Shown here one piece after another: positions 7,270 through 14,955 of a stretch of 52,059 nt of DNA. The position numbers and the translations under genes are program-made. This DNA is from Armatimonadota bacterium (GTDB taxonomy: Bacteria; Armatimonadota; UBA5829; JAUSEB01). Positions within the stretch are counted from its first letter, which is position 1. Each line of letters opens with the position of its first letter. The stretch is taken from assembly GCA_030649165.1 (NCBI GenBank), contig JAUSGG010000060.1:1-52059 (forward strand), read 5' to 3'. The notes under the pieces are model-generated. The model ran no database searches and was not told where the DNA came from. It worked only from the letters and a program-made list of their open reading frames with translations.

Positions 7270-8745
7270 CTACCTTTTACTATTCTTCACGACAATCTGC
7301 GTGGATTTGCGGCTTACGGGGTTTCCGGCGTCGTCTGAGCCGCGGACTTCGATGGTGTGAACGCCGTCCCCTACCCTGCAACTGTCCCAATCGTAGGAGT
7401 AGGGCGAGGAGTTCGTGATCGCCACGACCTGGCCGTCTACGAGGAACGTTACGTAAGAGGCGGCGAGGGAGTCCTTGATCGCCGCGTTGATGGTCAGTGT
7501 GCCGGATATTACCTTCGCGCCGCCGGCGACCGTCGAGCTGGAGTAGATGCCCGCGCATTTCCGCAACTGCGAGGTCAGGAACGCGTGGTCCAGCTTCGGG
7601 AACAGGACCCGGATGTGCGTTACTCCCGTCTTGACGGCGCGTTTCTTTCCTCTGGCGGCAAAGTAAGTGGCCAGCTTGCCCGGTTTGAAAGCGTCATCTA
7701 CCCTGCCGGTGATCTCCGGCGCGCGCTCCCATTCACCTCCGTCTATGCGGACCTGCGCGCGGTACGAATTGGCCGGGTCGGTGGGATCATACGCCAGAGC
7801 GATATTCCCGTAAAACAGCGGCGGTTTGCCTTCGAGGACGGCCGAGGTGGCGTTTTCGGGACCGATTATCATCACTTGCGGAACGCGGATTCCTTGAGTG
7901 GTCGCGTGGTAGGAAGGCTGGACCATGAAGCCGCCCCTGCGCTCGGGGCCGTCGCCTTCGAAAAGCGGGGAATCTGAAATCGGAGCAGTTGAAATGGTCA
8001 GAACGCCGCCGTGGTTCGTGTTGATGCAGCCCACGCCCGTGTAACTGGCGCCGTCGTAACGACCAACGCCGGAGACGGGCCAGATGACCTTCGTTATCTC
8101 ATCCTTCGAGCCGTCGGGATAGACGGCGGTGACCGCGCCGCCGACGTGGTTTTCGAACTCAACAGCGGCCGGCCATTTGGCGGGACGCTCGGTCACTACG
8201 ACCAGCGTATCGCCCGCGGCCGGCTTGTAGTTTTCGCCGAGATGGCGCAGCCGGTCGTTCTCCTGCAGGTAGACCGGACTGCCGACGAAGGGAGCAAATG
8301 TGCGAAAGATGGCGGTCCCCGCGGGGATGTCCGTGTACATCCCGGACGAGCTGGCTTCCATGCCGCCGTATCCCTTGGGAATCCGAGAGAACTCGCTGGG
8401 GACTATGCTGATAGTCATCGGCGCGCGGGACGCGCCGTCGGCCATCTGGATGGTCTTTATGCGAATGCCATGTATGGCGGTCGCGGCGATCACGCCGGGC
8501 GGTACGTATGCCGCCGCGCCGAAGCTGGCTATAGCGGACAGAGCAGGTTTAGTGACGCGGCCGACGATGGAAAAGGCCCTCCCCTCATCAACACTTACCT
8601 CCACGGCGCCGCCGGACTCGTTGGTGATCCGTAACCGGAAGAGCTCTTCGGCCGAGACCGGGAAGGCGAGGAGAATGACTAGAAGCGAGATCGCAAGCCA
8701 TCGGAACGCCGGTTGTTGGTTGTTGGTTGATGTTTGGCTGTTCAC
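7270..8745 (-). CDS. Secreted protein with C-terminal Ig-like domain, function unknown
   Basis: A 491-residue exported protein. A hydrophobic signal segment at about 15-32 (WLAISLLVILLAFPVSA) follows a polar, Gln/Asn-rich start. The middle (about 35-390) is beta-rich and not recognised. The last about 90 residues look like a bacterial Ig-like domain (FLVDGQVVAITNSSPYSYDW, then DGVHTIEVRGSDDAGN), as often seen appended to secreted hydrolases. The start is weak: GTG 8745 lies inside a low-complexity repeat and no Shine-Dalgarno is seen, so the mature N-terminus is safer than the start codon. The GHL10-like gene ends 10 nt upstream, so the two are probably cotranscribed. A cell-surface or carbohydrate-related role is inferred from context only. 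Confidence 0.7.
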   Translation of the reverse strand: MNSQTSTNNQQPAFRWLAISLLVILLAFPVSAEELFRLRITNESGGAVEVSVDEGRAFSIVGRVTKPALSAIASFGAAAYVPPGVIAATAIHGIRIKTIQMADGASRAPMTISIVPSEFSRIPKGYGGMEASSSGMYTDIPAGTAIFRTFAPFVGSPVYLQENDRLRHLGENYKPAAGDTLVVVTERPAKWPAAVEFENHVGGAVTAVYPDGSKDEITKVIWPVSGVGRYDGASYTGVGCINTNHGGVLTISTAPISDSPLFEGDGPERRGGFMVQPSYHATTQGIRVPQVMIIGPENATSAVLEGKPPLFYGNIALAYDPTDPANSYRAQVRIDGGEWERAPEITGRVDDAFKPGKLATYFAARGKKRAVKTGVTHIRVLFPKLDHAFLTSQLRKCAGIYSSSTVAGGAKVISGTLTINAAIKDSLAASYVTFLVDGQVVAITNSSPYSYDWDSCRVGDGVHTIEVRGSDDAGNPVSRKSTQIVVKNSKR

Positions 8746-8782
8746 TGTTCACTGGTCACTGTTTACTGTTCACTGGTCCCTG
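8739..8782. repeat. Low-complexity TTCACTGTTCACTGGTCACT repeat at a gene junction
   Basis: Four or five copies of a TTCACTG-type unit span the junction of two minus-strand genes. They encode the stop and last residues (PVNSKQ) of the upstream gene and the GTG start of the downstream one. Confidence 0.6.
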
Positions 8783-10444
8783 CTCCACCATCCGCCGGAT
8801 GTCGCGGACTTTGTCGAGCAAGCCCGGCACATCGTGAGGGGCGGTCGCCGGCGCGGCAAAGGCCTGTTTCAAAAGCTGCCACCAATCGTAGTTCCTGACG
8901 TACACCAAGTCGAAAAGCATGACGCCCTGGCCGGACGACAACGCCGTCTGCACCGCGGCGGTGAACGCATCCGGCTTGTTCGCGTAATCCAGCAGGTAAA
9001 GACTCGGATAGACGAACGTGTCGTCCATCACCACTTCATTCGAAGCCTGGGCCGCCGCTTCCACTGTAGCCGACTCGGGCTTACCGGCGGCGCGCGCTTC
9101 GGCGCGCGTCGCGTAAGGATAGTAGCAGCCGGCGCACATATAGTCGACATGGTCGGCATATCCCGCCGCGTTGTACGAACTCGTGGCCCAGTCGAAGCGC
9201 GGGACGTATCTCGGACTTGCCCAGTTGACGCCGACGGGGTAGTAATCGGAATACCAACTGCCGACGTAGACGCCGAGGCTCACGCCCGGCTTCTCCGCCT
9301 TGACGGCGGCGCGGACCTGAGCGAGAAAATCACGTATCCGACGAGCGCGCCACTCAAGCCATTGGTTGAACAGCTTGCCGCGCCGTATCTCGCCGTCCGG
9401 CGCCTTGATCTGATATATGTCCTCAGGCCAGCGCTCGACGGCCTGCCCGATAAACGATTCGAACTGGGTCCGGCTCAGATCGCTGAAATCGGCGTAAATG
9501 TTCGGATAGCGCATACGGTCGAGTATCAGCCCATCCACACTGTAATTACGGATTATTTCGCCGATTACGCTCAGTTCGTAATCGCGCACCGTTCGAGCCG
9601 CTGGGTTGACGAAGACGGCCAAATGCTCGGCAGACGATTTGGCGACCGGAGTAAAGCGCGGTCTCGTCTCGACCGCGAGCTTACCGCCGGGGACCGACCT
9701 GGGAGATAGCCAATCCATGGCCGGGCCGCTCGCTGCAAGGACCAACCCGCCGGGAGGAACGCCTCCGGAGCAGGACTGTCCCGCGGCGAAGACGGCGGTT
9801 ATCTCGCCGTCCCTGTCCAGCAGGACCCGGAGAATCGTGGGGTCGGCCAGGGCTTTGCCGGAATCTTTGAAACAGACGTACAGCCTTCCGGCTGGAACCG
9901 GGACGTCCACCCCGGCCGCCGGGCACGCTTCTCCGGACGGCGTCATTACCCAATAGTCGGCCTCGTAGTTAACGCACTGCCAATCGGTGTGATCGAAGGC
10001 GGTCCCGGCGCCAATAGCCTGGGATCCCTCCGAGAACACGTTGACGGAAGCATGGACCTTCAGTCCGAGCCTGTGGCCTTCCTCTATCATCGCCGCCAGG
10101 AGGTCGTAGCCTTTTGGATAGTTGTACTTGGCGACGGCGGACATGTGGGGGGCGACCTTGCTGTTGTAGAGCACATATCCGCTCAGCGGTTTCACGTCAA
10201 CGACGACAGTATTGATACCAGCGTCCTTGCAGCGGCGCAACGTGTCCGCCACGCCTTCGCAGTTGGACAGATACTGGATGTTCGCCTCCGCGTCGCACCA
10301 CATTACCCGTCCCTGCAGACCAGCGGCGCGAGCGACGGCGTCGGCAAGACTTGCCGCGATTGCGGTTGATGACAAGATAATGCTCACTCCGAGCGATGAG
10401 ATAATATAGACGATCCGCCTGCGCGGTTCGCACACCAAGAACAT
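8756..10444 (-). CDS. GHL10-family glycosyl hydrolase-like secreted protein
   Basis: A 562-residue exported protein with a hydrophobic signal at about 10-32. From about residue 50 to 540 it matches the GHL10 (formerly DUF187, YngK-like) TIM-barrel pattern: RCKDAGINTVVVDVKPLSG early, GHRLGLKVHASVNVFSEG, then NYSVDGLILDRMRYPN and DHVDYMCAGCYYPY. An insert at about 150-270 carries a beta-rich region. Enzymes of this type act on peptidoglycan- or glycan-derived sugars, but the substrate is not predictable. AAAGGAG sits 4 nt before ATG 10444, fixing the start. The C-terminal residues are encoded by a low-complexity repeat and look non-conserved. It is likely the first gene of a two-gene minus-strand unit with the 491-residue protein. 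Confidence 0.78.
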   Translation of the reverse strand: MFLVCEPRRRIVYIISSLGVSIILSSTAIAASLADAVARAAGLQGRVMWCDAEANIQYLSNCEGVADTLRRCKDAGINTVVVDVKPLSGYVLYNSKVAPHMSAVAKYNYPKGYDLLAAMIEEGHRLGLKVHASVNVFSEGSQAIGAGTAFDHTDWQCVNYEADYWVMTPSGEACPAAGVDVPVPAGRLYVCFKDSGKALADPTILRVLLDRDGEITAVFAAGQSCSGGVPPGGLVLAASGPAMDWLSPRSVPGGKLAVETRPRFTPVAKSSAEHLAVFVNPAARTVRDYELSVIGEIIRNYSVDGLILDRMRYPNIYADFSDLSRTQFESFIGQAVERWPEDIYQIKAPDGEIRRGKLFNQWLEWRARRIRDFLAQVRAAVKAEKPGVSLGVYVGSWYSDYYPVGVNWASPRYVPRFDWATSSYNAAGYADHVDYMCAGCYYPYATRAEARAAGKPESATVEAAAQASNEVVMDDTFVYPSLYLLDYANKPDAFTAAVQTALSSGQGVMLFDLVYVRNYDWWQLLKQAFAAPATAPHDVPGLLDKVRDIRRMVEQGPVNSKQ

Positions 10445-10526
10445 GTTACTCCTTTAGGGGGGCTTTTGCCAGTTGGGTCGACGGTCGGAGCTACCTCATA
10501 ACTTCCAGACTCTGACCTCGTTCGGT

Positions 10527-10555
10527 TTGACAGTCCCGCGCAGGCGTGCTATATT
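10527..10555 (+). promoter_or_regulatory. Strong sigma70-like promoter of the dihydrolipoyl dehydrogenase gene
   Basis: TTGACA (10527-10532), 17 bp, TATATT (10550-10555). The predicted start is near 10562, giving a leader of about 127 nt. Confidence 0.7.
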
Positions 10556-10561
10556 ACGTCT

Positions 10562-10688
10562 TGGGTCGGCGGCGGGCCCTCCTCGTTTGTGAGACACGCC
10601 GCGGCGGGTATTCTCGTTTGTAAGTCAGAAGGTCTCGCGGCCTCTGGCTTTTAGTTTTCTTACAGGCTCCCCAAGAGGAGGAACTCCA
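10562..10688 (+). other. Leader of the dihydrolipoyl dehydrogenase mRNA with a direct repeat
   Basis: Two 15-nt near-copies of CTCGTTTGTRAGWCA lie at 10582-10596 and 10613-10627, and a GCGGCG...CGCCGC inverted repeat overlaps the first. It does not match a riboswitch consensus that I recognise. Confidence 0.4.
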
Positions 10689-12245
10689 ATGAACCGGCCA
10701 CCAAAGCATCCACGTCCGGGAAGCTCCATCGGGACGTTTCCATCGACCGCAGGCCCGGTGCGTTCGCTTCTGGAATCCATCCCCGCTTTAGAGGCGCAGC
10801 CCTCCCGAACGGCCTCGGAGGAAGTCCAGCAGATGATGAAACAAGGCGGCTCGTTTGAAGTTGACATACTCATTATAGGCGCCGGCCCGGGCGGATACGT
10901 GTCAGCAATTCGCGCCGCGCAATTGGGCGCCAAAACCGCATGCGTGGAAAAGGGCGCGCTCGGCGGCGTCTGCCTTAACGTCGGCTGCATTCCCACCAAG
11001 ACCCTCATCTCGACCGCGGAGCTGGTCCATAACATCAGCCGCGCGAACACCTTCGGGATCAAGGTCGGCAGCCCCGAGATAGATGTCGCCAAGATGATGG
11101 AGCGGAAGGACAAGGTCGTATCGCAATTGACCGGCGGTGTGGCGACCCTGTTCAAGAACCACAACGTAGAGTGGGTAAAGGGCGCCGCGAAGCTGACCGA
11201 TCCTCACACGGTGGCAGTCGATTTGAACGAAGGCGGCTCTCGGACGATTACGGCCCGGAATATCATCGTGGCGACGGGCTCCGTCCCCGCGCTCCTGCCG
11301 CTGCCCGGTTTTGAGATCGGAGAGGCCGTCTGGACCAGCAATGAAGCGCTTGACCTGAAAGCCCTGCCTAAGAGCGTTTTGATCGTGGGCGGAGGCGCGA
11401 TAGGGCTTGAGTTCGGCTATACGTTTGTGCGTCTGGGGTCTCAGGTGACGATCGTGGAGTTGATGTCTCAGATCGTGCCCGCCGCGGACATGCAGATTGC
11501 CAAGGAGTTCGAGAAGTGCCTCAAGCGCGCCGGCATCAAGATTATGACGGAGACCGGAGTCACGCGCGCCGAGGACATTTCGGGCGGCAAGCGAGTGTTC
11601 ATGAGTACTCCGGGAGGGGAGCAATCGATCGAGGTAGAGAAGGTCCTCGTCGCGGTAGGCCGGCGGCCGGTCAGCGAAGGCATCGGTCTCGAGCAACTGG
11701 GAATCAAGACCGAGCGCGGCAGAATTCTCGTCAACGAACGTATGCAGACCAACGTGCCGAACGTCTACGCTGTTGGTGACGTGGTTGGCGAGCCGATGCT
11801 CGCCCACGTCGCCTGGACCGAAGGCGAAGTGGCCGTGCAGCATGCGTTAGGCAGAGACGTCAGGATGAGCTATCGCGTTTTCCCCGCCTGCGTGTATACC
11901 GTGCCCGAGCTCGCCTCGGTTGGAATGACCGAGGAACAGGCCAGGGAGAAGCACAGCGAAATCAGGATAGGCACGTTCCCATTTGCGGCAAACGGCAAGG
12001 CGCTCGGAATGGGCGAACGCGAAGGGTTTGTAAAGATCATCGCCGAGCCGAAATACGGAGAAATCCTCGGAGTGCACATCCTGGGGCCGCATGCCACCGA
12101 CCTCATCAGCGAGGCGGTCGTCGCTATGCAGAACGAGGCGACGGTCGAAGAGGTGATCGCGGCAATTCACCCCCACCCCACCCTGTCGGAGCCGATCCAG
12201 GAAGCCGCAATGGACGTGCTGGGAGAGTCGATTCATAAGGGTTAG
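10689..12245 (+). CDS. lpdA: Dihydrolipoyl dehydrogenase (E3)
   Basis: FAD-dependent enzyme that reoxidises dihydrolipoamide with NAD in 2-oxoacid dehydrogenase complexes or the glycine cleavage system. Visible are the FAD motif IIGAGPGG, the redox pair C95/C100 in GGVCLNVGCIPTK, the NAD-binding VGGGAIGLEFG, the second FAD contact YAVGDVVG and the C-terminal HPHPTLSEP with its catalytic His-Glu. The longest frame (518 residues) has a Pro/Ser-rich N-terminal extension of about 48 residues unlike the family. GAGGAGG precedes ATG 10689, but GGAGG also precedes the tandem ATGs at 10833/10836, which would give the usual length of about 469. It is monocistronic behind a strong promoter. Its stop overlaps that of the convergent gene in a shared TTAG. 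Confidence 0.93.
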   Translation: MNRPPKHPRPGSSIGTFPSTAGPVRSLLESIPALEAQPSRTASEEVQQMMKQGGSFEVDILIIGAGPGGYVSAIRAAQLGAKTACVEKGALGGVCLNVGCIPTKTLISTAELVHNISRANTFGIKVGSPEIDVAKMMERKDKVVSQLTGGVATLFKNHNVEWVKGAAKLTDPHTVAVDLNEGGSRTITARNIIVATGSVPALLPLPGFEIGEAVWTSNEALDLKALPKSVLIVGGGAIGLEFGYTFVRLGSQVTIVELMSQIVPAADMQIAKEFEKCLKRAGIKIMTETGVTRAEDISGGKRVFMSTPGGEQSIEVEKVLVAVGRRPVSEGIGLEQLGIKTERGRILVNERMQTNVPNVYAVGDVVGEPMLAHVAWTEGEVAVQHALGRDVRMSYRVFPACVYTVPELASVGMTEEQAREKHSEIRIGTFPFAANGKALGMGEREGFVKIIAEPKYGEILGVHILGPHATDLISEAVVAMQNEATVEEVIAAIHPHPTLSEPIQEAAMDVLGESIHKG

Positions 12246-13042
12246 TATCCCCTCTGCCTCACTGCCTCGTACAGCATCAGGCTCGCCGCGACCGCTATGT
12301 TCAGCGAGTTGATCTTGCCCAGCATTGGGATTCGCACAACGACGTCAGCTTTCTCACGCGCCACATCGGAGATGCCGACGTGCTCGTTACCGACAATGAC
12401 CATCGTGGGCTTCGTGTAGTCGAAATCCGTGTACACCTGTTCAGCTTGCGCGGAAGTCGCGACGACCTGCAGGCCCTTTCCGCGCGCTTCCTCTATCACG
12501 ACGCCCGAATCGTTGCAAATGCAGATGGGAACGGTGAAAACCGCCCCACGTGAACCCCTGACCACTCGGCGGTTGAACGGATCGGTTGTCCCCGCCGTAA
12601 GCACGACGCTGCTCACCCCTGCCGCGTCAGCAGACCTCAGCAGCATCCCGAGGTTGTCGGCGTTTTCGCCCCGCTCCACCATCTGAACCAGTGGAATGTC
12701 GCCCGCGAACGCCTCCGACAGCGCGGCGACCTTTCGCTCGATAATGGCCAAGCAGTCGGGCGTCGGCTTGGCTTGCAGCGTCTTTGCTAGCAGTCCATCC
12801 GTGGCGCAATACGCCGGCACACAGGTTGAAGCGGAGCGCGAAAGCAAGTCTTTGGAAGCCTCGCCGGCGGCGTACCTCTCGCTGAGTATAATCGAGTCGA
12901 GCTTGCCGCCGAAATCGAACGCCCGCCTGACAAGCTCCTCGCCTTCCACGAAGTACAGACCGGTTCTCCGGCGGCCCTCCTCGCCGCACAGGTCACGCAA
13001 CAGCTTTATGATTGGGTCCCTTTGGCCCGCGACCTTATGCAT
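12242..13042 (-). CDS. TrmH/SpoU-family RNA 2'-O-methyltransferase
   Basis: A 266-residue SPOUT-fold methyltransferase that would methylate a ribose in tRNA or rRNA with S-adenosylmethionine. The N-terminal about 100 residues are the SpoU substrate-binding type domain (TGLYFVEGEELVRRA). The catalytic knot domain follows with ENADNLGMLLRSADAAGV, IVGNEHVGIS and the signature IPMLGKINSLNIAVA near the end. ATG 13042 is chosen: it lies 4 nt after the stop of the upstream transporter gene, has GGAG about 10 nt before it and starts MHKVAGQRDP, as in the family; an in-frame start at 13105 would overlap that gene. The exact target nucleotide cannot be told from sequence alone. Confidence 0.88.
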   Translation of the reverse strand: MHKVAGQRDPIIKLLRDLCGEEGRRRTGLYFVEGEELVRRAFDFGGKLDSIILSERYAAGEASKDLLSRSASTCVPAYCATDGLLAKTLQAKPTPDCLAIIERKVAALSEAFAGDIPLVQMVERGENADNLGMLLRSADAAGVSSVVLTAGTTDPFNRRVVRGSRGAVFTVPICICNDSGVVIEEARGKGLQVVATSAQAEQVYTDFDYTKPTMVIVGNEHVGISDVAREKADVVVRIPMLGKINSLNIAVAASLMLYEAVRQRGY

Positions 13043-13046
13043 CTGC

Positions 13047-14003
13047 TTATTGCTCCGAATTGCGATTCTGCTGAAAGGCCGCCTCATCGCGACCAATAAT
13101 GCCAATCCCGGCCACGACGAACGCGGCGCCCAACGCTATGACCGGCGTGAGGGGCTCTCCGAGGAAAATCGCAGCCGTGACAAGCGTGAATATGGGAAGC
13201 ATACAGGTGGTCACGGCAACCGTGGATGCCGCCAGCATGCTGAACGCTCTGGCGAGGCAAAGGTAAGCCGCGCCCGTGCTCACGACGCCCACCAGAAATA
13301 GCCAGGCAAATACCGGGACCTCCAGCCTGCCGTGCACATTTGCGCCCAACGCGGCGGGGACGGCCGACAGAATGGCCGCCACCCCGAAGATATAGGTCAG
13401 GCCCAACGTGCTTGAAACCATCCTCCGGGAAAGGAGCTTCTGGGCGAGGCCGTAAAGCGGCCAAGACAGACCGGCAAACAGGATTATGACATTGCCGAGC
13501 AGGTATTGCGAGTTGACGAGCGCGGCCAAGCTCTGGCCGTTCCAGAGCACGACTGCAATCCCGCAGACGGCGAACAGCATTCCGAGAACGCGGACCCTGC
13601 CGATACGTTCGCCAAGGATGAAATGACTGAGGATAACCAGCGCGACCACCTCATCCTGCACGATGATGTTGGTCGCGGAAGCGGTCGTGTACTGCAGTCC
13701 CAGGGCATAGAGGATGTAGTTTCCCGCCATTCCGATGCCGCCCATCAGGTAAAGCGGGAGGTCCGCGCGGTTCACAGGTCGAACCTTCCCTCTCGCCTTC
13801 GCAATGAGCCATAAGGCGGATGAGGCAAGAACAAACCGAGAGAACGCAATGGTGAACGGGTCCAATGCCTGGCGCAGCAGATACTTGATGCCTATGGGGA
13901 CTATGCTCCAGAGAATAGTGGCGACCAAGGCGTACAAAAAGCCCACAGCCGTTCTGCCGCGGGCTTCCCGCGGGTCAACTGCTACAGGAATTGTGGAGTC
14001 CAA
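13047..14003 (-). CDS. EamA/DMT-family transporter
   Basis: A 318-residue inner-membrane protein with ten predicted hydrophobic helices arranged as two EamA repeats (about 22-155 and 170-305). Typical elements are FLYALVATILWS at the start, PFTIAFSRFVLA, and GEPLTPVIALGAAFVVAGI before the charged end. Family members export amino acids, nucleotide sugars or other metabolites; the substrate is not predictable. The only plausible start is TTG 14003, with AGAGG about 10 nt upstream and the stop of the PHP gene 4 nt upstream. It sits in a minus-strand run PHP - EamA - TrmH with gaps of 3-4 nt, so it is probably cotranscribed. Confidence 0.88.
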   Translation of the reverse strand: MDSTIPVAVDPREARGRTAVGFLYALVATILWSIVPIGIKYLLRQALDPFTIAFSRFVLASSALWLIAKARGKVRPVNRADLPLYLMGGIGMAGNYILYALGLQYTTASATNIIVQDEVVALVILSHFILGERIGRVRVLGMLFAVCGIAVVLWNGQSLAALVNSQYLLGNVIILFAGLSWPLYGLAQKLLSRRMVSSTLGLTYIFGVAAILSAVPAALGANVHGRLEVPVFAWLFLVGVVSTGAAYLCLARAFSMLAASTVAVTTCMLPIFTLVTAAIFLGEPLTPVIALGAAFVVAGIGIIGRDEAAFQQNRNSEQ

Positions 14004-14006
14004 GTA

Positions 14007-14828
14007 TTAAGACCTCTGAGATGCGGCTCTGAGCTCCCCAACGACCTCCAAACCGACCGTGACACTGCCGATTGAAATCGGCTTGTCCTTGAGCATTCCA
14101 TGCGAATCCGAACCGCCGGTAGCTATCAGGTTGTATTTAGCGGCCAGCTTGCTGTAGCGGCTTACGTCCTGATGACCGTGATCGGTGTGGTGCACTTCCA
14201 GCGCTCCTAATCCGCAATCCAGAAGCTCTTCTATGACTCCGTCGTTTCCGACTTTGCCGGGATGCGCCAGGCCGGCCACACCGCCGGCTTCAATAATGAT
14301 CTCAATGGCCTCCTGTGGGGTGATTCTGCCGCGCGGCACGTAAGCCCGCGCGCCTCGCGTCAGGTATTTGCCGAACGCCGAGTTCATACCCGACACAGCC
14401 CCTGTCTCGCAGATCGCCTGGGCGATATGCGGCCGGCCGACAGCCCCGTTCCCCGCAATCTGCACTACGCGCTCTATTGTGACAGGCACACCGAGGTCGC
14501 GGAGCTTGTCTACTATTCTCTTTGCTCGATCCAGTCTGGCGCGGCGAAGCCCCATCAGCGTCTCGCGCAGCTTCTCGCACAGGGGATCGATAAAGTAGCC
14601 AACAATGTGTATCTCTCTGGCCTCGTTATCGGCGTTGATCTCAACCCCTGGGACGAACTCAACGCCGGCAGACACAGCGGCTGCCTCAGCCAGACCTTCT
14701 ACGCTATCGTGGTCGGTGATGCAGATGGCGCCCAAGCCGACGCGGCCCGCCTCCTCCATGATCTCTGAGGGAGTCATTTCGCCGTCCGACGCTGTCGAAT
14801 GAATGTGAAGGTCCGTACGATCTCGCAT
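14007..14828 (-). CDS. PHP-domain phosphoesterase (TrpH/RNase AM-like)
   Basis: A 273-residue metal-dependent phosphoesterase of the PHP family, related to enzymes that hydrolyse nucleoside 3',5'-bisphosphates or trim RNA 5' ends. Metal ligands are visible: DLHIHSTASDG at the N-terminus, ICITDHDS, the GVEINAD segment, GRPHIAQAI, LAHPGK and the terminal GGSDSHG. ATG 14828 has GGAAGGGA upstream and starts right before the first HxH motif; the longer frame to 14891 adds an unconserved stretch. It is the first gene of the PHP - EamA - TrmH run. It is not linked to the tryptophan operon here despite the trpH name used in some bacteria, and its real substrate is unproven. Confidence 0.9.
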   Translation of the reverse strand: MRDRTDLHIHSTASDGEMTPSEIMEEAGRVGLGAICITDHDSVEGLAEAAAVSAGVEFVPGVEINADNEAREIHIVGYFIDPLCEKLRETLMGLRRARLDRAKRIVDKLRDLGVPVTIERVVQIAGNGAVGRPHIAQAICETGAVSGMNSAFGKYLTRGARAYVPRGRITPQEAIEIIIEAGGVAGLAHPGKVGNDGVIEELLDCGLGALEVHHTDHGHQDVSRYSKLAAKYNLIATGGSDSHGMLKDKPISIGSVTVGLEVVGELRAASQRS

Positions 14829-14955
14829 CGCTGGATCCCTTCCACGAGCTATTCGGCGCTGCCTCGTGCTTGTACCGCTTATACCACGCACGAGGCGTGT
14901 ATGTCAATGAGCAGAGGGCGCGGAAGGTCTATGAGGTTGGGGGAAGGGTGGGCTG

